Shown here: in pieces, positions 43,795 to 52,079 of the stretch
Numbering within the stretch: position 1 is the stretch's first letter
Layout of the letters: every line of letters starts with the position of its first letter
Source: Thalassotalea sp. LPB0316
GTDB lineage: Bacteria > Pseudomonadota > Gammaproteobacteria > Enterobacterales > Alteromonadaceae
Direction of reading: 5' to 3'
Assembly: GCF_014898095.1 (NCBI RefSeq)
Contig: NZ_CP062946.1
Coordinates: 558,001-622,000, forward strand
Length of the DNA stretch: 64,000 nt
Translations under genes and position numbers: made by a program
The notes under the pieces: model-generated
The model's input: only the letters and a program-made list of their open reading frames with translations
The model's database searches: none
Told to the model about the DNA's origin: nothing

Positions 43795-45033
43795 ATGTTA
43801 GACACAAACAAAGATTTACAGAAGAAAGTACGCGAGGGAGTTGCGAACAAATGGAGCTGCGGGAGATCTTTATACTTTCGCATCAGTCATGAAGGAACTG
43901 CCTTTTTCATGGTTCGTTATACCTTTGAGAATAAACGTCGTGAAATGATCATTGGTAGGTATGGCAAGCTTGCTGATGAGATGACACTCGAACAGGCCAG
44001 AGACAAAGCAGCTGTAATAAGGGCAATGGTTAACCGCGGTGAAGATCCTCGACTTAAAAACGTAAAGCGAACAAATGAGAAAACTGTTAACTCAATCGCT
44101 GAAGTCTTTTTATCAAAGAAGAAGCGAAGAGTTCAAGATATCAGGCCTACAGAAAGAGTTTACTGGAATGATATATCGCCGGTAATAGGTTCATTGCTGC
44201 CTAAAAAAGTAAGTGGAGAGCACATACAAGACTTACTTGATCAGATTGTTGAGTCTGGACGTCCGACAGTTGCAAATGACGCTTTGCTTATATGCAAAGA
44301 ACTACTTAACGAAGCAATGAAGTTCAACCATGTACGATACAATGTGGCGTTAGCATTTAATATGAAAGATGCGGGTGGCAAAGAGAAATCTCGAACTAGG
44401 GCTCTTAGCTTTGATGAGATAGAAACGTTTTATTCTGAGCTTGCAACACACCCGACAGAAATAACTCGCGAAAACTATCTTGCATTTGCGCTGTTAAATA
44501 CGCTTCTAGTGCGTAAGGGCGAGTTAATAAGCGCAAAGTGGCAAGAGTTCGACTTTGAGCTGCAAACATGGACTCTTGAAGCAGAGCGAACAAAAACAAC
44601 TAGTCGACTTGTGATTCCACTTCCCAACCAGTGCGTCGACTGGCTCAGAGAGTTAAAGATGCGAGCTGGTAAGTCAGAATATGTATTCCCCGCGCGTCGC
44701 GCTGGTAAGCGCAGAGAGTATATTAGTGATGATACACTAAATCACGCCCTATCAGGCTGCTTTAACAAAAAAGTGATGCGTAAAGGAAAGAAAACGCTAG
44801 TTGAAGGCGTATTGGCAAAGGTTGGCTTCAAACACTTTGTAGTTCACGATCTACGTCGAACAGGCCGCACCTTACTGGCTGAATTGGGTGTAGACCCTTT
44901 TGTTTCTGAGCGTTGCCTCAACCACAAGCTTAAAGGCGTTGAGCGTGTTTACGATCGTCATGACTACTTTGAACAACGTAAGGCGGCTCTGCAAAAGCTG
45001 GCTGATCGTATTGCTCCGCTGGTGAATGTTTAG
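43795..45033 (+). CDS. Tyrosine-recombinase integrase
   Basis: A phage-type integrase of about 412 residues. An N-terminal arm-binding domain (about 15-95, WSCGRSLYFRISHEGTAFFMVRY; the DUF4102-like part) is followed by a SAM-like core-binding domain and a catalytic domain. Catalytic residues are visible as Arg in LLVRKGELISAKW, HDLRRTGRTLL (His-x-x-Arg), LNHKLKGVERVY and the nucleophile Tyr in VYDRHDYFEQR. ATG at 43795 follows AAAAGGA; the open frame extends 42 bases upstream without a ribosome binding site. It lies 206 bp inside the left boundary and is responsible for integration into yicC. Confidence 0.95.
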   Translation: MLDTNKDLQKKVREGVANKWSCGRSLYFRISHEGTAFFMVRYTFENKRREMIIGRYGKLADEMTLEQARDKAAVIRAMVNRGEDPRLKNVKRTNEKTVNSIAEVFLSKKKRRVQDIRPTERVYWNDISPVIGSLLPKKVSGEHIQDLLDQIVESGRPTVANDALLICKELLNEAMKFNHVRYNVALAFNMKDAGGKEKSRTRALSFDEIETFYSELATHPTEITRENYLAFALLNTLLVRKGELISAKWQEFDFELQTWTLEAERTKTTSRLVIPLPNQCVDWLRELKMRAGKSEYVFPARRAGKRREYISDDTLNHALSGCFNKKVMRKGKKTLVEGVLAKVGFKHFVVHDLRRTGRTLLAELGVDPFVSERCLNHKLKGVERVYDRHDYFEQRKAALQKLADRIAPLVNV

Positions 45034-45248
45034 TCACAATCATTGAAATGTGTAGTCAATTGTGAGGTGTGAGTTAGACAATTGTAATTGTCTAACTCAC
45101 TACACAATTTTTATACGCTATCGCTAAAATTGTCGTTCGCAGGCAAGCCTGTTGAAAATAACTTCGTTATTTTAATGGCACATATTTCATTCTATCGCTA
45201 AAGAAGATCAGAAACTTCTGCTAGAGGTTTAACATAAGGAGAGTTTTA
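45034..45248. other. Inverted-repeat-rich region after the integrase
   Basis: A 215-bp gap with three hairpins in a row: TGAGTTAGACAAT/ATTGTCTAACTCA at 45070-45099 (13-bp stem, 4-base loop), CAGGC/GCCTG at 45140-45151, and AAAATAAC/GTTATTTT at 45155-45173. CTATCGCTAAA occurs twice (about 45117 and 45192). The first hairpin is followed by TTTTTAT further on and could end integrase transcription. The rest is unexplained and could be a transfer origin or regulatory leader. Confidence 0.45.
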
Positions 45249-45587
45249 GTGCATGTTATGGTTCACGGCTTTTTTGGCAAGTATGCTATCGAACACGTAG
45301 CAGAAGATGACGTTATCGAGATGAAAATCGACAATGAATTGTTAGCCGGAGTGTTTGAAATGGTCAGTAGTCTAAATCGCCGTTATTGCGTTTCAGCAAC
45401 ATCAGGTAATACGAATAATTCGTTCAGCAATGATTGTGTCGTGAAAGTTGAAGATTTGCCAGATTTTATGCGTGCAATAATGTTTATGGTAAATTGCAAA
45501 AACGTAAAAAATTTAAATGGCTTAGCAAAGCTATCTGCGTTAATACACACGGCACAGCGATACAATGCACCAATTTATTACCTGTAA
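45249..45587 (+). CDS. Small hypothetical protein of the element
   Basis: A 112-residue soluble protein I do not recognise. GTG at 45249 follows AAGGAGAG. Two cysteines and a mixed charge pattern are seen, with no motif. It is convergent with the relaxase gene, with a 10-base overlap at their ends, and is alone after the integrase. It may be a regulator or anti-defence gene, but nothing in the sequence shows that. Confidence 0.6.
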   Translation: MHVMVHGFFGKYAIEHVAEDDVIEMKIDNELLAGVFEMVSSLNRRYCVSATSGNTNNSFSNDCVVKVEDLPDFMRAIMFMVNCKNVKNLNGLAKLSALIHTAQRYNAPIYYL

Positions 45588-46438
45588 CAAGGCTTGCCTA
45601 ATCTCGGCTTCAACTCACGTTTAAGCTCAGTGTGTTGCATTTGAATAAGCTGTTGCGTTAAAGCTTTCTCTTGTGCCAGTTGAGTTTCGAGTGACTTTAT
45701 TTTTTTACTATGCTCGCTGCTTAGCGCGTCAGCAATTTTTGACATTGCGACCGTCCAGTGACCAAAGTCTTTAGGATCTCTACTCGCTGGTTTTTTAATC
45801 GCTAATTTCTCGCAAAGAGCTTCAACTTTATTAAGAGCGGTATAGTACGATTTGATGCTTTGATGTTTAGCTCTACTTCCTTTTACACCTCTAACCAAGC
45901 CTAGCGGCTTCATAACCTCCGCGTATGATGTTTGTAGCTCGGATAGCGTATTGCGTCCGCCAAAGAATTTTCTAGCATTCAGCTTCCATGAACCATCTGG
46001 TTTTTGATCGGTTAAAACCAATATACAGTGGAGGTGGTATGTCTCTTCATCGCCGTGGCTGACACAGTTTATAACACGATCTCCGTACCTTTTGTTTAGC
46101 CAACTCAAATTTAGTTTTACCCAATTTTGAAGTCTATGTTTTGCATCTTGAAAGTAAGAACCATCTTCTTTCTTCAAAAAACAGGGAGAAAATGACAGTA
46201 TCATTTCAACGGCAATCACTGCATTTTTTCTAATCTTTTTAATGCCTTTTTTATCAATATAGTTCTGCCAGTCAGCTTTTAAGTCATTAGAGCCGATAAA
46301 AACACGGTTATATTTTCGTCTTTTAGGATCAGCGTTAATAACAGGCCTTAAACGAAAGTTATGACTCCCCCGTTGTGCTAATTCCTGCTCTGTTTTAATT
46401 TTTTGTATGCGACATACAGTTCTCGGTAGGTTACTCAT
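45578..46438 (-). CDS. MobV (Mob_Pre) family relaxase
   Basis: A 286-residue mobilization protein. The first 220 residues follow the Mob_Pre family: VIAVEMILSFSPCFL, then the metal-binding SHGDEETYHLHCILVL (His-x-Asp-Glu...His-x-His) at about 126-141. GGRNTLSELQTSYAEVM and GLVRGVKGSRAKHQSIKSYY follow. The C-terminus is a short coiled coil. MobV relaxases nick a transfer origin so that a helper conjugation system can move the DNA. It overlaps the upstream partner gene by 8 bases and is probably translationally coupled to it. Confidence 0.85.
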   Translation of the reverse strand: MSNLPRTVCRIQKIKTEQELAQRGSHNFRLRPVINADPKRRKYNRVFIGSNDLKADWQNYIDKKGIKKIRKNAVIAVEMILSFSPCFLKKEDGSYFQDAKHRLQNWVKLNLSWLNKRYGDRVINCVSHGDEETYHLHCILVLTDQKPDGSWKLNARKFFGGRNTLSELQTSYAEVMKPLGLVRGVKGSRAKHQSIKSYYTALNKVEALCEKLAIKKPASRDPKDFGHWTVAMSKIADALSSEHSKKIKSLETQLAQEKALTQQLIQMQHTELKRELKPRLGKPCYR

Positions 46439-46904
46439 AAGAGTAACCTACCGTTGATTCTTTCTGGTGCTGGATACTAGCCTTTGCGACTTTCATTTGC
46501 TGCTTGATAAGCTCGTTATGAACTATATCGACGGCCTGCTCTATGCTCATTCTGCCAGCTAACTTATCATTTAACTGATCAATTAGTTTAGCTTTGCGAG
46601 CATTGCAATTTACTTTCGCACGATTAAGCTCCAGTTGTTCGTGAAACAGCTCATAACTCTTTGCACGTTCATTAGCCTCATTTTTCTCTCCTGTCGCTAC
46701 GTACAGGTCCTTTGTTAGCTTTGCAATACGACGCTCGGCTTTATCAAGACTGCTTTCAGCAGACGTTGATAATATGACACACTCATGTGAGCTAGAGAGT
46801 AGTTTACCTGCTTCTTTGAGTAACACCTTGATTGGTGTTGAACCTGTTGGAGAGAGTAGCTTTTCGAGCTCTTGCGGTATCTTGATTATCTTGTTCGTGT
46901 TCAT
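46431..46904 (-). CDS. Coiled-coil partner of the relaxase
   Basis: A 157-residue helical protein, charged and without a signal or membrane helix, with coiled-coil stretches at about 45-110. No named family is recognised. It lies directly upstream of the relaxase and overlaps it by 8 bases, as accessory mobilization proteins do. ATG at 46904 follows AAAAAAGGAATTTTTC. It probably assists at the transfer origin, by position only. Confidence 0.65.
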   Translation of the reverse strand: MNTNKIIKIPQELEKLLSPTGSTPIKVLLKEAGKLLSSSHECVILSTSAESSLDKAERRIAKLTKDLYVATGEKNEANERAKSYELFHEQLELNRAKVNCNARKAKLIDQLNDKLAGRMSIEQAVDIVHNELIKQQMKVAKASIQHQKESTVGYSYE

Positions 46905-47473
46905 GAAAAATTCCTTTTTTCTTCACTAAGAGACAAAATCCTTTTTTGTCTTACTTTGTATATAATAACGTAATCTTTTTGCGATTTACGTGTATTTTGC
47001 GAAAAAGTCCAGATTTTGCTTATTTACAAAGCGTTTTATATGAAAACCTTACCAAGTTGTCTCATTTGATTTTTTCAGTGCGAATCGCAATACTTTGATA
47101 ACGTAAATATTGGGTAATATTACATCGCTTTTTCAATTTATTTGTTCACAGATAGGTTACCACTACTTTCAATTCATGTGGCAACTACTACATTAATAAG
47201 TTAGTTACGAGTATATAGCTAAGTAATTTGATGAAAGATGAATCCTGTCAATGACAGTCGGTTTATTTGCTATACTACTCGAGCATTGCGCAGAGTACTC
47301 ACATAATTACAGCTATTCAACTCCAGAGTATTAGTAAAATATTATCAAATATACTGTGGATTGTGATAACAGGTATAAATTCACATTATCCCTTTATTTG
47401 AATTGCCCAATAAAAACAGTAAGTTAAAACCCTAATACACGTCTTCTTATGTAATAGGGCTGAGCGGTTATTG
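46905..47473. promoter_or_regulatory. Large intergenic region upstream of the mobilization genes
   Basis: A 569-bp AT-rich stretch without a credible gene. It contains a copy of the TGCGAATCGCA palindrome at 47075-47089 in the likely promoter region of the mob genes, a 13-base palindrome CTGTCAATGACAG at 47245-47257, and a -10-like TATACT at about 47270. A transfer origin is likely to be here or at 45034-45248, but no known oriT core was recognised. Confidence 0.45.
47075..47089. promoter_or_regulatory. TCAGTGCGAATCGCA operator-like site (mob side)
   Basis: A near-palindrome TGCGAATCGCA with an identical 15-base context at 48031-48045 and an opposite-oriented relative at 48067-48079. It lies 170 bp upstream of the mobilization genes. 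Confidence 0.6.
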
Positions 47474-47914
47474 TTAGCCTAGCTTGCCAAATTCCTCTTT
47501 TAGATTGAGCGCTGTCGCTAAACTTCCTTTGAACGCGATTTCAGGGTTTACCATGAAGGAGTTATTACCGATAGCTCGTATTATCCCCGCTTTTTTCAGG
47601 GCACATAAGTGATTGTTAAGGCTACCAACTGAAATACTCAACTGATCAGCCATTTCTCGTCTGATCGTCGAATTAAGGTCGATACGATTCGTATTATAAC
47701 CGAGGCTTATGCAAAACAGATCAAACACATTTCTCTGCTGCCTTGTTAGCGCTCTGAGCAAAGGAGTGCAGGTTTGGAACACTGAAAAGTAATGTTCGTT
47801 ACAACGCTTCTGCTTGTATAGCTTTACAACCTTTCTTGATGAATACTCTATTTCACCAGTTAATGTGTTTACGTTTTCGCGTTTAGTTAGCTCTTCCATT
47901 GCTAAATTTGACAT
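47474..47914 (-). CDS. RepL-like winged-helix protein
   Basis: A protein of about 146 residues. The centre has a winged helix-turn-helix (REMADQLSISVGSLNNHLCALKKAGIIRAI) and the end reads NNSFMVNPEIAFKG, as in RepL-type plasmid replication or maintenance proteins. The frame opens at ATG 47935, but the ATG at 47914 has AAAAAAGGAT just before it and is preferred. The DNA-binding part is clear; replication versus regulation cannot be decided. It is the best candidate to bind the TGCGAATCGCA sites around it. Confidence 0.7.
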   Translation of the reverse strand: MSNLAMEELTKRENVNTLTGEIEYSSRKVVKLYKQKRCNEHYFSVFQTCTPLLRALTRQQRNVFDLFCISLGYNTNRIDLNSTIRREMADQLSISVGSLNNHLCALKKAGIIRAIGNNSFMVNPEIAFKGSLATALNLKEEFGKLG

Positions 47915-48340
47915 AATTATATCCTTTTTTGTCATTTGGCTTCATGCCATACAAACAACATCATGTCGTTTGAGTCACTAATTTAGCACATAATCAAAGG
48001 ATTATACTTTTTTTGTACTTTTAGCCATTATCAGTGCGAATCGCATCTATTTATATCTATTTAGGCTGCGAATCGCACTTATATTGCCACATACATATTT
48101 TTTCAATCAATCAACTCAAGGAAAAATTAAAATTACGATCAATATAACACTATATTTTCAGTTCTTACGTTATGTTAGCAGCGACAAATGGTCGTTTTTA
48201 CTGGCTGGCACTATATAAACAGTTATAAGGAGCTCATAAGTTAAAACCTGTATACAGCTGTATGTGGGGCAATATTTGGTTCTCCCCTCATACTAGCTTC
48301 AGCTAATAAGTACGGAAGAGAGAACCAAAAGCAAAATCTA
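47915..48340. promoter_or_regulatory. Intergenic region between the RepL-like gene and the methyltransferase
   Basis: A 426-bp stretch without a gene. It holds two operator-like palindromes (48031-48045 and 48067-48079), 32 bp apart, upstream of the RepL-like gene. A 12-base palindrome ATACAGCTGTAT lies at about 48251. An inverted repeat TTGGTTCTC...GAGAACCAA spans about 48279-48329, next to the methyltransferase stop, and may end its transcript. Confidence 0.5.
48031..48079. promoter_or_regulatory. Paired TGCGAATCGCA operator-like sites
   Basis: TCAGTGCGAATCGCA at 48031-48045 and TGCGAATCGCACT at 48067-48079, facing each other. The first is identical to 47075-47089 over 15 bases. They are upstream of the RepL-like gene and could be bound by it or by another element regulator. 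Confidence 0.6.
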
Positions 48341-49588
48341 TCATGACTTTCTATACAGTGATACGTCACTTATATGTTCTGAACACCATTGAGCAATTGG
48401 CTCTATAATACTACGAGCTAACTCTACAGGTACGGCGTTACCTATCTGCTTATATTGCTTGTTTAACTGGTTATTTATAGAACCCTTAGGGTTAATACCT
48501 TTTGAAAAGTTGAACCAGTCGGGGAAAGTTTGAATCCTTGAAATCTCTTTTACTGATAACCTTCTATGCAATGAGTCTTCTGGTAGATGCCATTCATCTT
48601 TACCTAATTTAATCATGTCGCTTCCAGAAGGGTGCAGTGGCGCTTGCCTTCCTGATGCCTGAATTGTAAAGCTCTGCTCTGACCATTTTTTCTTACGGTT
48701 TCTTGATAAATAAATAGGTGAATAACTTCCAGTGAAAAACTCACCTGGTGACGCTTCTAAATCACCAATAGCTTCCCGTAAAGAAATAAATGGTTGTAAG
48801 CCCTCACCTTCTCCGTGTGATGGCGAGGGGAATTGGTATTCAAAGTCAATATCAGAACGAACTCCGATAAGGAACACTCTTTCTCGAAGTTGAGGTACGC
48901 CATAATCTCTCGAGTTAGTTAGTTTCATTTTGACTTTGTAGCCTGCCGATTCAAAGTCTTGCTTTATTTGCTCAGCAACAGCACCTTTCCCAAGCGTTAA
49001 CATGCCTTTCACGTTCTCCGCTACGAAAAACAACGGTTTTGCTTGCATCAAGCACCGAATAAAATGCAAATATAAAAAGTTACGAGGATCATCGATTAAC
49101 CTTGGACCTCCTTCACTAAATCCCGGACAAGGAAATCCTCCAAGCACTATATCTGCTAGCGGGAATTTATTAACTTTACGAATATCTTCTTTTATTTGCA
49201 GGATATGTTTCGGGAAGTTGTCTTTATAACTCTGATTTGCTTCAGGGAAGTTATCTAACGACGCAACAGTATGAAAAACAGAGATATTTCTCTTCACATC
49301 AAATGCTTCTCGAGATAAGAGCGACTGATTGGTTTCGTTTCTACCAATAACTACATCCATACCTGCCAACTCAGCGCCTAGGTCTAACCCCCCACACCCT
49401 GAGAACAGGCTAACTAAATTGAACTTTGGAGGCTCATAAGCTAACATCTCGCGAGTTATTTCTGTGCCGTTTTGAGCAGCGAAAGATTGCTCTTGAGCTA
49501 TTTTATCTTGTAGTAAGGACCTTACATCTTTCTCATCAATATTTTTTTCTGGTCTGAACTTCGCACGACCACGTTCTGCAATCTTCAT
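48341..49588 (-). CDS. DNA (cytosine-5-)-methyltransferase
   Basis: A 415-residue C5-cytosine methyltransferase. Motif I is FNLVSLFSGCGGLDLGAELAG at about 56, motif IV with the catalytic cysteine is GGFPCPGFSEGG at about 151, and motif VI is AENVKGML. Motif VIII is YGVPQLRERVFLIGVR, then a target-recognition region, and motif X is QIGNAVPVELARSI. An N-terminal 55-residue extension is present. It is divergent from the putative restriction enzyme gene across 88 bp, so it probably protects the island host DNA. The recognised base sequence cannot be read from it. Confidence 0.95.
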   Translation of the reverse strand: MKIAERGRAKFRPEKNIDEKDVRSLLQDKIAQEQSFAAQNGTEITREMLAYEPPKFNLVSLFSGCGGLDLGAELAGMDVVIGRNETNQSLLSREAFDVKRNISVFHTVASLDNFPEANQSYKDNFPKHILQIKEDIRKVNKFPLADIVLGGFPCPGFSEGGPRLIDDPRNFLYLHFIRCLMQAKPLFFVAENVKGMLTLGKGAVAEQIKQDFESAGYKVKMKLTNSRDYGVPQLRERVFLIGVRSDIDFEYQFPSPSHGEGEGLQPFISLREAIGDLEASPGEFFTGSYSPIYLSRNRKKKWSEQSFTIQASGRQAPLHPSGSDMIKLGKDEWHLPEDSLHRRLSVKEISRIQTFPDWFNFSKGINPKGSINNQLNKQYKQIGNAVPVELARSIIEPIAQWCSEHISDVSLYRKS

Positions 49589-49676
49589 AGTACCCTCATG
49601 TTATCAAAAGGGAATTTACCATTGATGCGGACAAAAGGCCAGTGTCTATTTAAAGTTTTTTGTAAAAAGGATTCAA

Positions 49677-51419
49677 ATGAACAAAATTAAACCACGATTA
49701 ATTGGGGATGAACATTTGCGGGACGTCGCCTTGGCTGTTGCTGGGTATTGTATGAATAGTTCACAGCCCGATAGTTCTATCCCTAGCGGTGCAACCGCAA
49801 AATATATAATAGAAAAATACCCAAATATAAGGTCAGTGATAAGTAAATTAGATATGGAAAATTGCGATTCTCATCCAGATCTCACTATCACCTTATCTGA
49901 TGACTGCGTAGTTGCTGTTAACCTATACAAAATTAAGGGCAAAGGAAACATTCAACCAAAAAACTTAGGTGCAAAAAGTTTCCTTTCGACTTATTTTCAA
50001 TCACAAAAACTTCAGGATGATTTTAATCATGAATTTGAAAGAGCATATCGAAAATTTTTGCTGAGTACAGCTGAGATAATATCAGGGCAAAGCTTTGAAA
50101 GTATAGACACAAAAGAAATAAGATCTTACATAAGAAATCAAACTAATTCATTTACAAATGAAATAGAGCCGTTTAGAGAGCGCTTGCTATATCATATGAG
50201 AGAAAAGTGCTTTTTGTTGTTATCTAATGAATATAATGAAAAAAGCGAGTCAATCCGAAATGCTTTTAATGAGTTATTTATGACCGACTCAGTAAACATT
50301 ATATGCAGATATAAAGACAATAATGAAGTCATTGATGTGGAAGAATTTAAAGCCGAAATAGATAAAATTGATGAAATAAGTGTATCCAAGGTTGGAACTT
50401 ACAGTTTAGGAATTACAGCTGAAGAACACACTCTGCTTATCCGTTTCAAGTTTGAAAGTGGCCCAAGTTCCTCTGTTAAATTAGCGACAAGCTTTAAGGT
50501 TGCTCAAAAAACAGATGAAGTTAAGAAAGGTAATTTAAAATCTATTGCAACTTTTAACTCAACACTAGGTGAGCGATTAAGAAAAACTAGTAATAAAAAA
50601 GATAGCGACGCTATTGGTAAGTGCTCTGAAGCAATATTTTACTACACAGTGTTGCAAGCAAATAGCAGCCTTAGGCGTGTAGACGAGAATAAATACATCG
50701 AAATGTTCGAGAAATATTCAGTGTTAGTGCCGAACAAAGACATTGAAAATATTATCCACACGACTGCTCAAACTATTACCAAACTTCAAAAGTACTTAGA
50801 GGAAAAACACGGTCAATATACGATTGATTCTATTGAGTTAGTCCCTGATAGTTATATTGCTGATAGATTAGACACAGCAGACATAGAACTAATTCTTAGA
50901 TCAAACTCCAAATACATCATTGAACCTATTTCAGTTAAAGCAACGGCACTAAAGACTGGTAAAATAACCTCGAAGAATGCTGGTGTAGGACAAATAATGG
51001 GTCCAACATATTTCGACATGGATCAGAAAGCACTAACAGCATTAGTTAGCCAATTAAAAGAAGAATATAATAAAGGCGCAATTACGCACAGAGATGCCCA
51101 AGAATCAGTATCAAGTAACATCGGGAAACAATTATCCGATGCACCAATAGAGAAACTTAAAGGTGGAGTAGAGGCTTTACTTGGCAAAGCACTAGTTGTG
51201 ATAGTCTTTTATAAAGTCAATAGCTGCCTTATACACGAGCATGGGAGTTCTATTTCTGATATTGAAGTGCAAAGAGATACACCAACAAAAATACAAAACA
51301 CTATTCGCTGGGGGAATGGTAGCGCTGAGATTTCAATTCGTGTGAAATTCTCTGCTGGCCAAAATAAAGGATGGAGCTCATTAAAGTTAGCATGCGACTA
51401 TAATTACGCTCTCAGTTAA
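49677..51419 (+). CDS. Putative type II restriction endonuclease
   Basis: A 580-residue protein not matched to a named enzyme. A candidate PD-(D/E)xK-like core is Asp402 with SVK ending at Lys421 (ADIELIL ... IIEPISVKATA). An N-terminal segment at about 65-100 (HPDLTITLSDDCVVAVNLYK then GNIQPKNLGAKSFL) also looks like a conserved motif. ATG follows AAAAAGGATTC. It is divergent from the cytosine methyltransferase, with 88 bp between them, the usual layout of a type II restriction-modification pair. The assignment rests mainly on this context. Base composition is AT-rich compared with the flanking chromosome, which suggests transfer. Confidence 0.65.
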   Translation: MNKIKPRLIGDEHLRDVALAVAGYCMNSSQPDSSIPSGATAKYIIEKYPNIRSVISKLDMENCDSHPDLTITLSDDCVVAVNLYKIKGKGNIQPKNLGAKSFLSTYFQSQKLQDDFNHEFERAYRKFLLSTAEIISGQSFESIDTKEIRSYIRNQTNSFTNEIEPFRERLLYHMREKCFLLLSNEYNEKSESIRNAFNELFMTDSVNIICRYKDNNEVIDVEEFKAEIDKIDEISVSKVGTYSLGITAEEHTLLIRFKFESGPSSSVKLATSFKVAQKTDEVKKGNLKSIATFNSTLGERLRKTSNKKDSDAIGKCSEAIFYYTVLQANSSLRRVDENKYIEMFEKYSVLVPNKDIENIIHTTAQTITKLQKYLEEKHGQYTIDSIELVPDSYIADRLDTADIELILRSNSKYIIEPISVKATALKTGKITSKNAGVGQIMGPTYFDMDQKALTALVSQLKEEYNKGAITHRDAQESVSSNIGKQLSDAPIEKLKGGVEALLGKALVVIVFYKVNSCLIHEHGSSISDIEVQRDTPTKIQNTIRWGNGSAEISIRVKFSAGQNKGWSSLKLACDYNYALS

Positions 51420-51467
51420 TCTTGTAACTAACTACTTATTTAGTGTTTGTTAGTGCCAGCTAATAAA

Positions 51468-51533
51468 CAATATATACTTATAAAAGTAACTTATAATCAT
51501 CTCTGGTCATAGTTTACCAATAAGTATATATTG
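51468..51533. terminator. Inverted repeat between the restriction gene and alpA-like gene
   Basis: CAATATATACTTAT at 51468 and ATAAGTATATATTG at 51520 are exact 14-bp inverted copies around 38 bases. They lie between convergent genes, so a shared terminator or a protein-binding site is possible. Confidence 0.45.
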
Positions 51534-51553
51534 CTTTTGCTTACAGGCTGAAT

Positions 51554-51778
51554 TTAGCGAGCTCTTCGTTGCAGAGCTAGCCAGCTATAGAACTCGGCAG
51601 AATCCCAACCCAGCATATGTTTACCTGATGTTAACTGGCGGGGGAAATTGGGGTTTTGTCTCATTCTGTAAAGCGTCGTTCTTGATACCTGCAAAATTCG
51701 CATCAAGTCACTTTGCTTCAGAACGTGAAACATCTCTAGTTGGTGGGGGGCGTATTCTTTATTAGTTTGCACTTCCAT
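51554..51778 (-). CDS. AlpA-like regulator (probable excisionase/recombination directionality factor)
   Basis: A 74-residue protein with the AlpA/MerR-like winged HTH: LKQSDLMRILQVSRTTLYRM at about 17-36, then NPNFPRQL and a final WDSAEFYSWLALQRRAR. These are the conserved features of AlpA proteins that control prophage and island integrases. It lies about 260 bp inside the right boundary, the place where excision factors are often found. Confidence 0.88.
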   Translation of the reverse strand: MEVQTNKEYAPHQLEMFHVLKQSDLMRILQVSRTTLYRMRQNPNFPRQLTSGKHMLGWDSAEFYSWLALQRRAR

Positions 51779-52034
51779 TGCAAATTCTCCGTTTGTGATT
51801 GATTACTGTCATTCCTCTGACCTTATTCATATATCACAAACGCAAAGGCGATTGACGATTATTTTCAAATTAATTTACAATCATTAACTTAAGTAATTGT
51901 TCTTAAGTAAATATTGTGAAAGAAAATTTTCCCCTCCTATCGCCGGTGGCAGAAATGGTTAAAAACAAACACAAGACCACTTAAATAATATTTAACTAAC
52001 TGATAATTAATAATAAAACAAAAGTTACAGCATT
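51779..52034. other. Right end of the element without a gene
   Basis: An AT-rich 256-bp stretch. It contains one GGTGGCAGA arm-like site (51945-51953) and no credible open frame, and ends at the attR core. Promoter elements for the AlpA-like gene must lie in its first part, but none was clear. Confidence 0.5.
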
Positions 52035-52048
52035 CAGATCCAGAATAT
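52035..52048. repeat. attR core repeat (displaced native end of yicC)
   Basis: CAGATCCAGAATAT, identical to 43569-43582, followed by TGAGTAA. Read with the yicC frame it gives QIQNIE-stop, with ATT and GAG in place of ATA and GAA. It is therefore the original 3' end of yicC moved aside by the insertion. Confidence 0.88.
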
Positions 52049-52079
52049 TGAGTAATACACACTGACCAAGAACATCTTT

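Larger units (their letters stand above)
43569..52048. mobile_element. Integrated mobilizable island in the 3' end of yicC
   Basis: An 8.5-kb segment bounded by direct repeats CAGATCCAGAATAT at 43569 and 52035, each followed by codons for the same C-terminus and a stop. It holds, left to right, a tyrosine integrase next to the left end, a small hypothetical gene, a MobV-type relaxase with a partner gene, a RepL-like winged-helix gene, a cytosine methyltransferase, a divergent putative restriction enzyme and an AlpA-like gene near the right end. This is the make-up of an integrative mobilizable element. No conjugation apparatus is present, so transfer would need a helper. yicC is a known target of mobilizable genomic islands in Vibrio and relatives. 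Confidence 0.9.
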
